64,000 bases of DNA from Bacillota bacterium (GCA_023436585.1 JAEZIN010000016.1:60698-124697), one strand, 5' to 3'; shown: positions 42,842 to 50,871, counted from the first letter of the stretch. Program-made: numbers and translations. The notes: generated from the sequence alone by a model not told the origin.

Positions 42842-43774
42842 TCAAAACATCTTTTTACGCCAAAGCACAAAGGCGGCCATCACTGCGCCAATCAGAGAAA
42901 TGCCGATCACCAGCCAAAAAGCAAATGGTGAGTTTTCAAACGGCACATCCACGTTCATGCCCCAGAAGGAAGCCACCAATGAAGGGATGGCCATTACCAG
43001 GGTGACGCTGGTCAAAACCTTCATGACGATGTTCAGGTTATTGCTGATGATGGATGCAAAAGCGTCCATGGTGCCGGACATAATATCCCTGTAGATGGCG
43101 CACATCTCCATGGCCTGCTTGTTCTCGATGATAACGTCCTCCAAAAGGTCCGTATCGTCGGGGAACTTTTTCAGCGCGTCCAGGCGGAGCATTTTTTCCA
43201 TGACCAGCTCGTTGCCTTTGAGCGATGTGCTGAAGAACACCAGGGACTTTTCCAGCTTCATCATTTGCAGCAGCTCACGGTTTTTCAGCGACTTTTCCAG
43301 CTTATCCTGCACATGCATACTGGCCTTGTCGATTTGCTTCAGGTACGCCAGGAAGCGGGATGCGTTCCGGTGCAAAAGCTGCAGAATGAACCTGGTGCGC
43401 TTGTGTGTCCAGAACCCTCTTACACGCTCCTCCGTAAAGTCGGCGATGATGGGTGTGTCCCTGGTGGAAACAGTGATGATAACCTCATCCACCAGAATAA
43501 TGCCCATAGGAATCGTGCTGTAGATATAGCCGCTCCCCTCCACATCCACATAAGGGATGTCGACGATGATCAGCGTCTGCCCTTCGTCATGCTCAATGCG
43601 GGCGCTTTCCTCTTCGTCCAGGGCAGCCATAAGGTACGTGGGATCAATGGCAAACCGGGTGTTCAGACCATCAATTTCCTCTTTGGTAGGGTTTTGCAGG
43701 TGCACCCAGCAGCCCTTTTCCAGGGTGGTGCACTCCACCAGATGATCGTCTACGGTTTTGAAAATCCGCTTCAT
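42842..43774 (-). CDS. corA: CorA-family magnesium/metal transporter
   Basis: 310 aa. The large N-terminal cytoplasmic domain and long stalk helix are followed by two C-terminal membrane helices; the signature GMN lies in SFWGMNVDVPFENSPF between them, and the short basic tail ends in LWRKKMF. Homologues carry Mg2+, Co2+ or Ni2+. The start at MKRIFKTVDD uses AAAGGCAGG 8 nt upstream; 19 in-frame codons further upstream lie in the attenuator and were excluded. That same AAAGGCAGG is the 3' arm of a terminator hairpin, so folding would both stop transcription and hide the RBS. Confidence 0.9.
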   Translation of the reverse strand: MKRIFKTVDDHLVECTTLEKGCWVHLQNPTKEEIDGLNTRFAIDPTYLMAALDEEESARIEHDEGQTLIIVDIPYVDVEGSGYIYSTIPMGIILVDEVIITVSTRDTPIIADFTEERVRGFWTHKRTRFILQLLHRNASRFLAYLKQIDKASMHVQDKLEKSLKNRELLQMMKLEKSLVFFSTSLKGNELVMEKMLRLDALKKFPDDTDLLEDVIIENKQAMEMCAIYRDIMSGTMDAFASIISNNLNIVMKVLTSVTLVMAIPSLVASFWGMNVDVPFENSPFAFWLVIGISLIGAVMAAFVLWRKKMF

Positions 43775-43775
43775 C

Positions 43776-43819
43776 AAAAAAACCTGCCTTTCTGTGTGGC
43801 ACGCACACGCAAAGGCAGG
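43776..43819 (-). terminator. Attenuator directly in front of corA
   Basis: On the minus strand CCTGCCTTT pairs perfectly with AAAGGCAGG, enclosing an inner stem GTGTG/CACAC, and seven T residues follow, ending 1 nt before the corA ATG. The 3' arm doubles as the corA Shine-Dalgarno sequence. Such an arrangement only makes sense as a regulated leader. Confidence 0.85.
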
Positions 43820-43827
43820 CGGAAAGT

Positions 43828-43977
43828 TCACCAGTGCTTTATAAAGCCATGGGAGCAGGCCGCGCTAGCGTGTGGATACGTGCCGTTATGGGACTGTACG
43901 GGTCGCCTTCCACGGCGGTCCTCTCCTTTCTTACGGCGGCCTGGTGAAAAACCCAGGCACTTCCGCTTCCATATCAT
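43828..43977 (-). CDS. Putative corA leader peptide
   Basis: 49 codons starting at an ATG with GGAAGGG 4 nt upstream; the protein is basic (MIWKRKCLGFSPGRRKKGED at the start) and later carries RRPVQSHNGTYPHASAACSH. It ends 53 nt before corA, just upstream of the attenuator hairpin, the position of a regulatory leader ORF. Leader ORFs precede Mg2+ transporter genes in enterobacteria (mgtL before mgtA, corL before corA), where ribosome progress senses Mg2+ or proline. No homology to those is claimed. Translation is inferred from the RBS and position only. Confidence 0.45.
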   Translation of the reverse strand: MIWKRKCLGFSPGRRKKGEDRRGRRPVQSHNGTYPHASAACSHGFIKHW

Positions 43978-44068
43978 AATCCCTTCCATGGTATCTGTCA
44001 ACGCATGGCCCGAAAAAATATTTAAAGCCGCACATGCTTGATATTCCTGGGGTTTCCGGTGTTGAGCA

Positions 44069-44109
44069 CTATATATTGATCGGGATGCACAAAATGTGAC
44101 CATATATGG
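44069..44109 (+). promoter_or_regulatory. Two NrdR boxes upstream of nrdD
   Basis: CTATATATTG (44069-44078) and CCATATATGG (44100-44109). The first matches the NrdR consensus CWATATATWG core; the second is its near-palindromic partner. Centres are 31 bp apart, three helical turns, the standard NrdR spacing. The second box ends 2 bp before the -35 element, so binding would block RNA polymerase. Confidence 0.85.
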
Positions 44110-44111
44110 TA

Positions 44112-44140
44112 TTGACATCCGGAATCGGCCGCACTATAAT
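44112..44140 (+). promoter_or_regulatory. Consensus sigma-A promoter of nrdD
   Basis: TTGACA, 17-bp spacer, TATAAT: a perfect consensus promoter. The leader from about 44147 to the nrdD ATG is about 190 nt and contains no gene or known riboswitch that I could recognise. Confidence 0.92.
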
Positions 44141-44335
44141 GACAATGCTCTTTCGACAGGCATAGGTACCTGAAAAAAGAAAATTGTCGTATTTTCTGGA
44201 GATGAACAATCCCCATGGTTCGTTTTCATGGGTCAATGAGTGCAAGTCTGTCCCGGCGATGATGCGCAGGGATCGGCTTTTTGTTCCGGAAATGGCAGGA
44301 TGCACGAAAGAATTGAAAGCAGGAGGCTGGAACAG

Positions 44336-46654
44336 ATGATCACTTCCATCAAAAAGCGGGACGGCCGGACAATGCCCTTTGATATCGAAAAGATCGAGCA
44401 GGCGATTTTAAAGGCATTCGCCGCCAGCGGGAGCGCCAAGGGCATGGATACGGCCAAAACGCTTGCGCAGCAGGTGATGGAAGAAATCGAGGCCAGCGAA
44501 AGCATATCCGGCATTCCCACCGTGGAAGAAGTGCAGGACGTGGTGGAGCATGTGCTCATCGAGAAGGGCTTTGTGCGCTCCGCCAAGGCCTATATCCTTT
44601 ACCGCGCCGAGCGCAGCCGCGTTCGGGAAATGAACACCCGCCTGATGAAAATCTTTGAGGACATCGCCTATAAGGATGCCGTTGACTCCGATATCAAGCG
44701 CGAGAACGCCAACATCAACGGCGATACGGCCATGGGCTCCATGCTCAAGTTTGGCTCCGAAGGCGCCAAGCAGTTCTATGATATGTATGTCATCAACCCC
44801 AAGCACGCACAGGCGCATAGGGAAGGGGACATCCATATCCATGACATGGATTTCTATACCCTGACCACCACCTGCTGCCAAATCGATTTGATCGAGCTTT
44901 TCCGAAACGGCTTCAGCACCGGCCATGGCGTGCTGCGGGAGCCCAATGACATCTACAGCTATTCCGCGCTGGCCTGCATCGCCATACAGGCCAACCAAAA
45001 CGATCAGCACGGCGGCCAGAGCGTTGTCAACTTTGACTATGGCATGGCCCCCGGCGTAAAAAAGACGTTCATCAAGCGTTACCGGGATAACCTTTCCCGG
45101 GCGCTGGAGCTTTTGTGTGCCATGGAGGATGCCGACTCGAAGGCAAGAGAATGGATCGAGGAGCTAAAGGAAAACGGGCTTACCCCAATGCTGGAGGAGA
45201 ATCCCGCCTTCCGTGCCGCGCTGAAAGCCAAGCTGTCGTCTGTGGGCGATGATAAGCTACAGGAACAGATTTTGGAGTTTGTAAGGCACAAGGCGGAAAA
45301 GGAAACGGACAAGGCCACCTATCAGGCCATGGAAGCGCTGATCCACAACCTGAACACCATGAACAGCCGTGCCGGTGCGCAGGTACCCTTTTCCTCCATT
45401 AACTATGGCATGGATATCACCCCCGAAGGCCGCATGGTGGTGCGCAATCTGCTGCTGGCTACCGAGGCCGGCCTTGGCAACGGGGAGACGCCTATTTTCC
45501 CTATTCAGATTTTCCGCGTCAAGGAGGGCGTGTCCTTCAACCCCGGCGATACCAACTATGATCTGTACCGCCTGGCCATCCGTACCAGCGCCAAGCGGCT
45601 GTTCCCTAACTTTTCTTTCCTGGATGCGCCTTTCAACAAAAAGTACTATAAGGAAGGGCACCCGGAAACGGAAATCGCCTACATGGGCTGCCGTACCCGC
45701 GTAATGGGCAACGTATATGATCCGGAGCGCGAAACCGCCCCCCGCCGCGGCAATCTTTCCTTTACATCCATCAACCTGCCCCGGATTGCCATCAAGGCAA
45801 ATGGCGACCTGCAATGGTTCTTTGAAGAGCTGGAGCGGAAAATGGCCCTGGCCGTTGAGCAGATGGACGAGCGGTTTGAGATCATCGCGCGCAAAAAGGT
45901 GCGCAATTTCCCCTTCCTGATGGGGGAGGGCGTGTGGCTCGATTCTGAAAAGCTGGACTGGAATGACGAAATCCGCGAAGTCTTAAAGCACGGTACCCTT
46001 TCCCTGGGCTTTATCGGCCTGGCGGAAACATTAAAGGCGCTGCGCGGTGTGCACCACGGCGAAAGCGAAGAAAGCCAGAATTTAGGGCTGGAGATCATCG
46101 GCTCCATGCGTGCCTTCCTGGATAAATTGAGCCGTGAGCGCAAGCTGAACTATACGCTGCTGGCCACCCCTGCCGAAGGCCTTTCCGGCCGGTTTGTGAG
46201 AATAGACAGGGAGCGGTTCGGCGTGATCCCCGGCGTGACCGACAGGAACTATTACACCAACAGCTTCCATGTGCCGGTATACTACCCCATCAGCGCCTTT
46301 GACAAGATCAGCATTGAGGCTCCGTACCATGAGTTGACCAACGCCGGCCACATCAGCTATGTGGAAATGGACGGCGACCCGCTTCAAAACCTGGACGCCT
46401 TTGAAAAGGTGGTCCGTTTCATGCACGACAAGGGCGTGGGTTATGGCTCCATCAACCACCCCATCGACCGTGACCCTGTGTGCGGCTATAACGGCATCAT
46501 CGGCGATAGCTGCCCCCACTGCGGCCGCGAGGAAAACGGACGCCCCTTCGAGCGCATCCGCCGCATTACCGGCTATCTGGTGGGCACCCTCAACCGTTTC
46601 AACAACGCCAAGCGCGAAGAGGAACACGACAGATTAAAGCATAACATGCAGTGA
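44336..46654 (+). CDS. nrdD: Anaerobic ribonucleoside-triphosphate reductase (class III)
   Basis: 772 aa. It reduces NTPs to dNTPs using a glycyl radical and works only without oxygen. An ATP-cone occupies about 1-95 (MITSIKKRDGRTMPFDIEKI). The radical Gly746 lies in RITGYLVGTLNRFNN near the C-terminus, preceded by the zinc site C-G-Y-N-G...SCPHCGRE. GCAGGAGG precedes the ATG; 32 in-frame codons upstream lie in the leader. The activase gene nrdG follows 350 bp later, with repeat copy 6 between them. Confidence 0.96.
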   Translation: MITSIKKRDGRTMPFDIEKIEQAILKAFAASGSAKGMDTAKTLAQQVMEEIEASESISGIPTVEEVQDVVEHVLIEKGFVRSAKAYILYRAERSRVREMNTRLMKIFEDIAYKDAVDSDIKRENANINGDTAMGSMLKFGSEGAKQFYDMYVINPKHAQAHREGDIHIHDMDFYTLTTTCCQIDLIELFRNGFSTGHGVLREPNDIYSYSALACIAIQANQNDQHGGQSVVNFDYGMAPGVKKTFIKRYRDNLSRALELLCAMEDADSKAREWIEELKENGLTPMLEENPAFRAALKAKLSSVGDDKLQEQILEFVRHKAEKETDKATYQAMEALIHNLNTMNSRAGAQVPFSSINYGMDITPEGRMVVRNLLLATEAGLGNGETPIFPIQIFRVKEGVSFNPGDTNYDLYRLAIRTSAKRLFPNFSFLDAPFNKKYYKEGHPETEIAYMGCRTRVMGNVYDPERETAPRRGNLSFTSINLPRIAIKANGDLQWFFEELERKMALAVEQMDERFEIIARKKVRNFPFLMGEGVWLDSEKLDWNDEIREVLKHGTLSLGFIGLAETLKALRGVHHGESEESQNLGLEIIGSMRAFLDKLSRERKLNYTLLATPAEGLSGRFVRIDRERFGVIPGVTDRNYYTNSFHVPVYYPISAFDKISIEAPYHELTNAGHISYVEMDGDPLQNLDAFEKVVRFMHDKGVGYGSINHPIDRDPVCGYNGIIGDSCPHCGREENGRPFERIRRITGYLVGTLNRFNNAKREEEHDRLKHNMQ

Positions 46655-46672
46655 AATTTCGGGGGATGCTTT

Positions 46673-46706
46673 GCGGGGGATGCCTTTTGAAAAAGGCATC
46701 CCCCGC
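46673..46706 (+). terminator. Long hairpin after nrdD
   Basis: A 16-bp perfect stem GCGGGGGATGCCTTTT/AAAAGGCATCCCCCGC with loop GA, but no T tract. A closely related hairpin is found after the DMT transporter gene at 50764. It may protect the nrdD mRNA end. Confidence 0.6.
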
Positions 46707-46819
46707 GGCCCCCTTCGAAAACTTCATTTGGGTATGGTGCGTTCATATGTGCGTAATGTTACATAATATATGATGTGGATTATTGGGATTTTCAGGCCTT
46801 ATATTATAACGTGGATGCC

Positions 46820-46885
46820 TCCGAAGGTTTCCAAAGGGCGATCGGAAAGCCCTTTGGTCGCGTCCGAAGACGCGAAGTCTTTTAT
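46820..46885 (+). repeat. Structured dispersed repeat, copy 6
   Basis: TCCGAAGG, hairpin CCAAAGGG/CCCTTTGG with loop CGATCGGAAAG, hairpin TCGCGTC/GACGCGA with loop CGAA. Unlike copies 1 and 4, its flanks are AT-rich and show no GGGGCTGTC ends. It separates nrdD from nrdG. A further hairpin CCAAAGGGATG/CATCCCTTTGG at about 46944-46966 lies just before the nrdG RBS. Confidence 0.78.
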
Positions 46886-47004
46886 CCTAAAGATAATGTC
46901 GATGTAACCTCAGCGCGCCTTAATATATATCTATACAGGGATTCCAAAGGGATGACATCCCTTTGGCGGGGGCCGGGGGCAGTGCCTCCGGAAAGGGGTT
47001 TCTT

Positions 47005-47514
47005 ATGCGTATTGCAGGGCTTACCAACGACTCCATTGTGGATGGGCCGGGAATGCGGTTATCCGTGTTCGCCCAGGGCTGCCCTCATAAGTGCCCCGGC
47101 TGCCACAACCCATCCAGCCATGATCCCACGGCCGGCAGTGAAATGGCCGTAGAGGATATTGTTTCTCGTTTTACGAAAAATACCCTTTTGGATGGAGTGA
47201 CACTTACCGGCGGCGAACCCTTTTTCCAGGCGGAGGATTGCGCCAAAATCGCAATGGCCGCCCATGAAAAAGGCTTGAATGTATGGACTTACACCGGCTA
47301 TACATACGAGCAGCTGCTTGCCGGGCAAGGCAAGCACCCCGGCTGGAACGAGCTTCTTTCTCAGACGGACGTGCTGGTGGACGGACGATTTCTGCTGGAG
47401 CAAAGGTCGCTGGAGATAAAGTTCCGCGGCAGCCGCAACCAGCGCCTGATCGATGTTCAAAAATCTCTGAAGGCCGGCGAAATTGTGTTGTGGCAGGAGC
47501 CCAAATGGTGCTGA
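47005..47514 (+). CDS. nrdG: Anaerobic ribonucleotide reductase-activating protein
   Basis: 169 aa, the normal size of NrdG. This radical SAM enzyme creates the glycyl radical on NrdD. The cluster motif is GCPHKCPGCHN with Cys26, Cys30 and Cys33; VTLTGGEPFFQ is the SAM-binding GGE motif and VWTYTGYTYE a typical NrdG segment. GGAAAGGGG lies 7 nt before the ATG. The preceding spacer holds repeat copy 6, so NrdG may be made from a long shared transcript or from a promoter inside the AT-rich spacer; none was firmly recognised. Confidence 0.95.
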   Translation: MRIAGLTNDSIVDGPGMRLSVFAQGCPHKCPGCHNPSSHDPTAGSEMAVEDIVSRFTKNTLLDGVTLTGGEPFFQAEDCAKIAMAAHEKGLNVWTYTGYTYEQLLAGQGKHPGWNELLSQTDVLVDGRFLLEQRSLEIKFRGSRNQRLIDVQKSLKAGEIVLWQEPKWC

Positions 47515-47532
47515 CGTATAAGGGTTTAAAGG

Positions 47533-47569
47533 AAAGGCGGAGCGTTATTGCGCTCCGCCTTTGATTTTT
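47533..47569 (+). terminator. Intrinsic terminator after nrdG
   Basis: Perfect 12-bp stem AAAGGCGGAGCG/CGCTCCGCCTTT with loop TTATTG, then GATTTTT. It also encodes the last residues of the convergent gene. Confidence 0.88.
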
Positions 47570-48021
47570 GCCTGTTTCCATGTCAGATAGGAAATGGGGA
47601 TGTGTCCCAATGTGAAACAGATGGCTGACACACCCATGGGAAACGACTTTACCAAAACCGACAGGGATAGAAAGTACACTGCCGGGAACACAGCCATGGG
47701 GATGGGGATCCGCCACAAGGGGCGAAACAGCAGGTAAAACTCCCGCCTGCCCAGAAAAAAGCGCATCCAGCAAACATAATAAAGCAGGGCGCATGCAATC
47801 ATCAGATACATTGCGGCATGCGGCAATGAGGCGGCGATATCCGCCCCAAAGAAGAGGGGATATAAAAAGCAGCCAATTCGTCCGATATTCTCTAACACAG
47901 TTAGCGCCACCGGTTCCTTAGTAAGCCCCTTTGGCATGTGCCGTGGTGGATAAAGAAAAAAGAAAAGGTTTGGCAGCAATATAACCAGGGAGACAGCCAA
48001 GCCCAATATGTGAAAATCCAT
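47545..48021 (-). CDS. Integral membrane protein of unknown function
   Basis: 158 aa with about five hydrophobic helices, starting MDFHILGLAVSLVILLPNLF. A Pro-rich loop (YPPRHMPKGL) follows helix 1 and a basic stretch (RFFLGRREFYLLFRPLWRIP) lies mid-protein. No catalytic motif is seen and I do not recognise the family. The start is taken at the ATG 6 codons into the longest frame, behind GAGAGAAAG. Its 3' end runs into the nrdG terminator. It is 52 bp downstream of the LysE-type exporter on the same strand. Confidence 0.6.
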   Translation of the reverse strand: MDFHILGLAVSLVILLPNLFFFLYPPRHMPKGLTKEPVALTVLENIGRIGCFLYPLFFGADIAASLPHAAMYLMIACALLYYVCWMRFFLGRREFYLLFRPLWRIPIPMAVFPAVYFLSLSVLVKSFPMGVSAICFTLGHIPISYLTWKQAKIKGGAQ

Positions 48022-48073
48022 AAATGCTTTCTCTCTCATATCAAGTGCATTCTGGTACCAGATAACACCTGAC

Positions 48074-48709
48074 TTATGATATCAATGAAGTGATAGCATT
48101 GACAAAAAACCGTCCGCCGAAAAACACCAGCAGGCCCCCCAAGAACATGATGGCGATGCGGTAGGGCTTTTCCTTGATGAATTTGCGGGTGTTGCCCACC
48201 ACCACGGAAATAAATCCATACCAAATAAAATCCGCCAGGATGTGGCCCACAAAGTAAACAGCCACGCCCAGGTATGCGAAGCTCCGGTAGGCCTCCAGCA
48301 AAAAGCCCAGGCCGATTACCGCCCACCACAAAAGAAAATACGGGTTGGCTGCGGTGATCACCGCGCCAGAAACGAGCATGCTTTTGGCGCTGTCCTTGCC
48401 ATCCTCCATCCGGACGGTTATTTTTTTCCTTGCCGCCTTCACGATCATGTCAATGCCCATGAAGCATAGCAGCAGCCCGCCCAGGATGCCGATCACGATC
48501 TGCGCGATGTCGGATTTGAGCAGCATATCCAGTCCCAGAAAGATGCAAACGATCAGCAAAAGCTCCAAAAGAGCGTGACCCAGCATGATGATGAACCCCG
48601 ATTTGGGCCCGGCCGCCAAGGATTGCCGGATGGTGTACGTAAGCAGCGAGCCCGGCATCATCGCGCCGGAGAACCCTACCGATAGGGCGGATAAAAACAA
48701 AGGGACCAT
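48074..48709 (-). CDS. LysE-family amino-acid/metabolite exporter
   Basis: 211 aa with about six membrane helices, the LysE/RhtB size. The N-terminal GFSGAMMPGSLLTYTIRQSL corresponds to the LysE motif G-x-x-x-G-P-x-x-x; SGAVITAANPYFLLWW is the conserved central N-P-x-x-x-x-x-W motif. Such proteins export amino acids or cations; the substrate here is unknown. The start was placed at the ATG 7 nt after GGAAGG; 81 in-frame codons upstream cross an intergenic region and were excluded. It is divergent from the ADP-ribosylglycohydrolase gene. Confidence 0.83.
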   Translation of the reverse strand: MVPLFLSALSVGFSGAMMPGSLLTYTIRQSLAAGPKSGFIIMLGHALLELLLIVCIFLGLDMLLKSDIAQIVIGILGGLLLCFMGIDMIVKAARKKITVRMEDGKDSAKSMLVSGAVITAANPYFLLWWAVIGLGFLLEAYRSFAYLGVAVYFVGHILADFIWYGFISVVVGNTRKFIKEKPYRIAIMFLGGLLVFFGGRFFVNAITSLIS

Positions 48710-48801
48710 ATTTCTGCCTTCCTGCCATACTGCCTGTTTACTTGGAATTTGGCCTATGATAGCACGCTGGAAACATAAAGTCAATTGGCCCACATCTTTC
48801 C

Positions 48802-48829
48802 TTGACAACGGTACGGATTTCCTTACAAT
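48802..48829 (+). promoter_or_regulatory. Sigma-A promoter for the ADP-ribosylglycohydrolase gene
   Basis: TTGACA, 16-bp spacer, TACAAT, about 110 bp before the start codon. Confidence 0.65.
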
Positions 48830-48938
48830 AATTCTGACAGCATACCTACCGGTCAGATCACCGCCAATCGGCGCAAAGAGGTTAGTGAACAAAGCAAAAT
48901 CAAGGAGTGATAGAGATTCTATCGCTGACCATGATGGG

Positions 48939-49769
48939 ATGTTGAAAAGCATGATAGGCGCAATTATAGGCGATGTGATTGGTTCGATATATGAATGGCA
49001 TAATGTGAAAACAACAGAATTTCAGCTGTTTTCAGGAGGGTCTGCCTTTACAGACGATACAGTGATGACTGTTGCTGTAGCTGACGCACTTTTGAACAAG
49101 CACACGTATAAAAACCCAATCAAGGATGCACTTGAAAGCAGGATTGCGTATATAGCAAAGTTGAAACAATACGGCCACAGATATCCTGACGTGGGATATG
49201 GAAGTATGTTTCATGAATGGCTAAAGGCGGAAAATCCCAAGCCGTATAACAGTTACGGCAATGGTTCCGCCATGCGGGTCAGCCCAATTGGCTATGCATT
49301 CGATACGCTTGAAGCTGTTTTAAAGGAATCCAGGAGAAGCGCAAAAGTTACGCATAACCATCGCGACGGCATAAGAGGGGCGCAGGCAGTGGCAGCAGCA
49401 GTGTTTCTCGCAAATCAAAATGAAAGCAAAGACAGCATCAAACGTAGGCTCGAAGCCATGTTCGGATATAATTTAAGCAGGAGATTGGATGAAATAAGGC
49501 CAAAGTATGAGTTTGACTCTTCCTGTCAAGGTTCTGTTCCCGAAGCATTCATCGCTTTTTTAGAATCGGAACACTTTGAAGATGCTATCAGAAAAGCGGT
49601 CTCTCTAGGCGGAGATAGCGATACAATCGCGTGCATCACCGGGGCAATCGCACAAGCCTACTACAAAAGAATACCTGCAGAAATGATGGATGGTACCTTG
49701 TTTAGACTCGACGCTGGAATGAAAACAATAATCAGGCAATTCAATGAAAAGTACAAAGTTCCATGTTGA
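48939..49769 (+). CDS. ADP-ribosylglycohydrolase family protein
   Basis: 276 aa. It would cleave ADP-ribose from a target (DraG-like fold). Metal-binding motifs are present: MIGAIIGDVIGSIYEWHN at the start, FTDDTVMT, and SLGGDSDTIACITGAIAQAY near the end. HRDGIRGAQAVAAAVFLA is also typical. The start could be this ATG or the one four codons later; neither has a strong RBS. Codon use is clearly richer in A and T than in the surrounding genes, suggesting recent acquisition. The target of de-ADP-ribosylation is unknown. Confidence 0.85.
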   Translation: MLKSMIGAIIGDVIGSIYEWHNVKTTEFQLFSGGSAFTDDTVMTVAVADALLNKHTYKNPIKDALESRIAYIAKLKQYGHRYPDVGYGSMFHEWLKAENPKPYNSYGNGSAMRVSPIGYAFDTLEAVLKESRRSAKVTHNHRDGIRGAQAVAAAVFLANQNESKDSIKRRLEAMFGYNLSRRLDEIRPKYEFDSSCQGSVPEAFIAFLESEHFEDAIRKAVSLGGDSDTIACITGAIAQAYYKRIPAEMMDGTLFRLDAGMKTIIRQFNEKYKVPC

Positions 49770-49838
49770 TGTCTGAATGGGAAATACGGCGAATCATCTG
49801 CAAAACAGCAAAGGATGCGGCACAAAGGCGGGATGCAT

Positions 49839-50744
49839 ATGGATCATGGACAAAAGGGAAAAAAGGCAACATGGATAGGCTTTACGGCCATACTCCTTTG
49901 GGGCACGCTGGCACTTTTGACAACCTTGGCGGGAGCCATTCCGCCCTTTCAACTAACCGCCATCACCTTCTTCATTGCGTTTTTGGTGGGCACGGCAGCG
50001 TTTATGAAAAGCGGCTGTGATTTCTCCATCTTCAGGCAGCCCTTATCCGTATGGGTCAACGGCATCTTCGGCCTGTTCGGGTATCATGCCGTCTATTTTA
50101 TGGCCCTTCAAAACGCGCCGTCTATCGAAGCCAGCCTCATCAACTATCTGTGGCCGATCCTGATCGTTTTGTTTTCATCCTTTCTGCCGGGGGAGCGGCT
50201 GCGCTGGTTCCATGCCGCCGGCGTTGTACTGGGCTTCACCGGTGTTACGATGCTGCTTATGCGGGATGGTTTTGCCATCCGGGGAGAATATGCGCTGGGG
50301 TATGTTCTGGCGCTTTTGTGTGCGGTCATCTGGGCCGCCTACTCGGTGATCTCCAGAAAGCTCCGTGCGGCACCGACCATGCTTATCGGCGCGTATTGCG
50401 GCATTACGGCCGTGCTTTCGCTCATCTGCCACTTGCTTTTTGAAAAAATGGCCCCAATCACCGGTGTGCAATGGGTTTACTTGGTAGCAATGGGTCTGGG
50501 GCCGGTAGGCCTGGCGTTTTTCGTTTGGGATCATGGGGTGAAGAAGGGGAACATCAAGCTGCTGGGCACGCTGTCCTACATCGCCCCGCTGCTGTCCAGC
50601 ATATTGCTTTTGATGTTTGGGAAGGCGGAATTCAGCACAGGCCTTCTGGCCGCCTGCGCTTTGATCATGGCGGGCTCGCTATTGTCGGCGCTGGACAGGT
50701 TTCGAAAAGCGGGGAAGCAGATTGCAGTAAGTGATAAACAATGA
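49839..50744 (+). CDS. DMT-superfamily transporter (EamA)
   Basis: 301 aa with ten membrane helices in two EamA repeats (about 8-140 and 150-285). WIGFTAILLWGTLALLTTLA and NAPSIEASLINYLWPILIVL in the first and VLALLCAVIWAAYSVISRKL in the second half are typical. Probably exports or imports a metabolite such as an amino acid; substrate unknown. The ATG chosen follows GGCGGG by 6 nt; the longer frame starts ahead of that RBS. It follows the AT-richer glycohydrolase gene by 69 bp. Confidence 0.85.
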   Translation: MDHGQKGKKATWIGFTAILLWGTLALLTTLAGAIPPFQLTAITFFIAFLVGTAAFMKSGCDFSIFRQPLSVWVNGIFGLFGYHAVYFMALQNAPSIEASLINYLWPILIVLFSSFLPGERLRWFHAAGVVLGFTGVTMLLMRDGFAIRGEYALGYVLALLCAVIWAAYSVISRKLRAAPTMLIGAYCGITAVLSLICHLLFEKMAPITGVQWVYLVAMGLGPVGLAFFVWDHGVKKGNIKLLGTLSYIAPLLSSILLLMFGKAEFSTGLLAACALIMAGSLLSALDRFRKAGKQIAVSDKQ

Positions 50745-50763
50745 AAGTTTTAGAAGGTGGATT

Positions 50764-50801
50764 CCGGGGAGGATGCCTTTCTCAAAAGGCATCCTCCCCG
50801 G
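50764..50801 (+). terminator. Hairpin after the DMT transporter gene
   Basis: CCGGGGAGGATGCCTTT pairs with AAAGGCATCCTCCCCGG. The T tract is poor (CATTTCTTG), and the glyS -35 element begins 6 bp later. It shares the GGATGCCTTT/AAAGGCATCC body with the hairpin after nrdD. Confidence 0.7.
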
Positions 50802-50807
50802 CATTTC

Positions 50808-50836
50808 TTGACAAAACAGCCGTTGCCTATTATGAT
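50808..50836 (+). promoter_or_regulatory. Sigma-A promoter of glyS
   Basis: TTGACA, 17-bp spacer, TATGAT. The leader is only about 30 nt, so there is no room for a T-box. Confidence 0.85.
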
Positions 50837-50871
50837 TGTACGGTAAAACCGGAATAGCGGAGGGGTTCATT

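Noticed and set aside
43775..43990. M-box (magnesium) riboswitch in front of corA
   Set aside because: The conserved M-box segments (GUUAGGUGAGGCUCC and GCUGCCUGAGAAG-like parts) are not present; the leader looks like an ORF plus attenuator instead.
43265..44041. 258-codon plus-strand frame opposite corA and its leader
   Set aside because: Antisense to CorA; no RBS and no recognisable domain.
50808..50871. T-box in front of glyS
   Set aside because: The distance from promoter to start is only about 30 nt, too short. lysS and thrC also lack the AGAGAG and T-box sequences.
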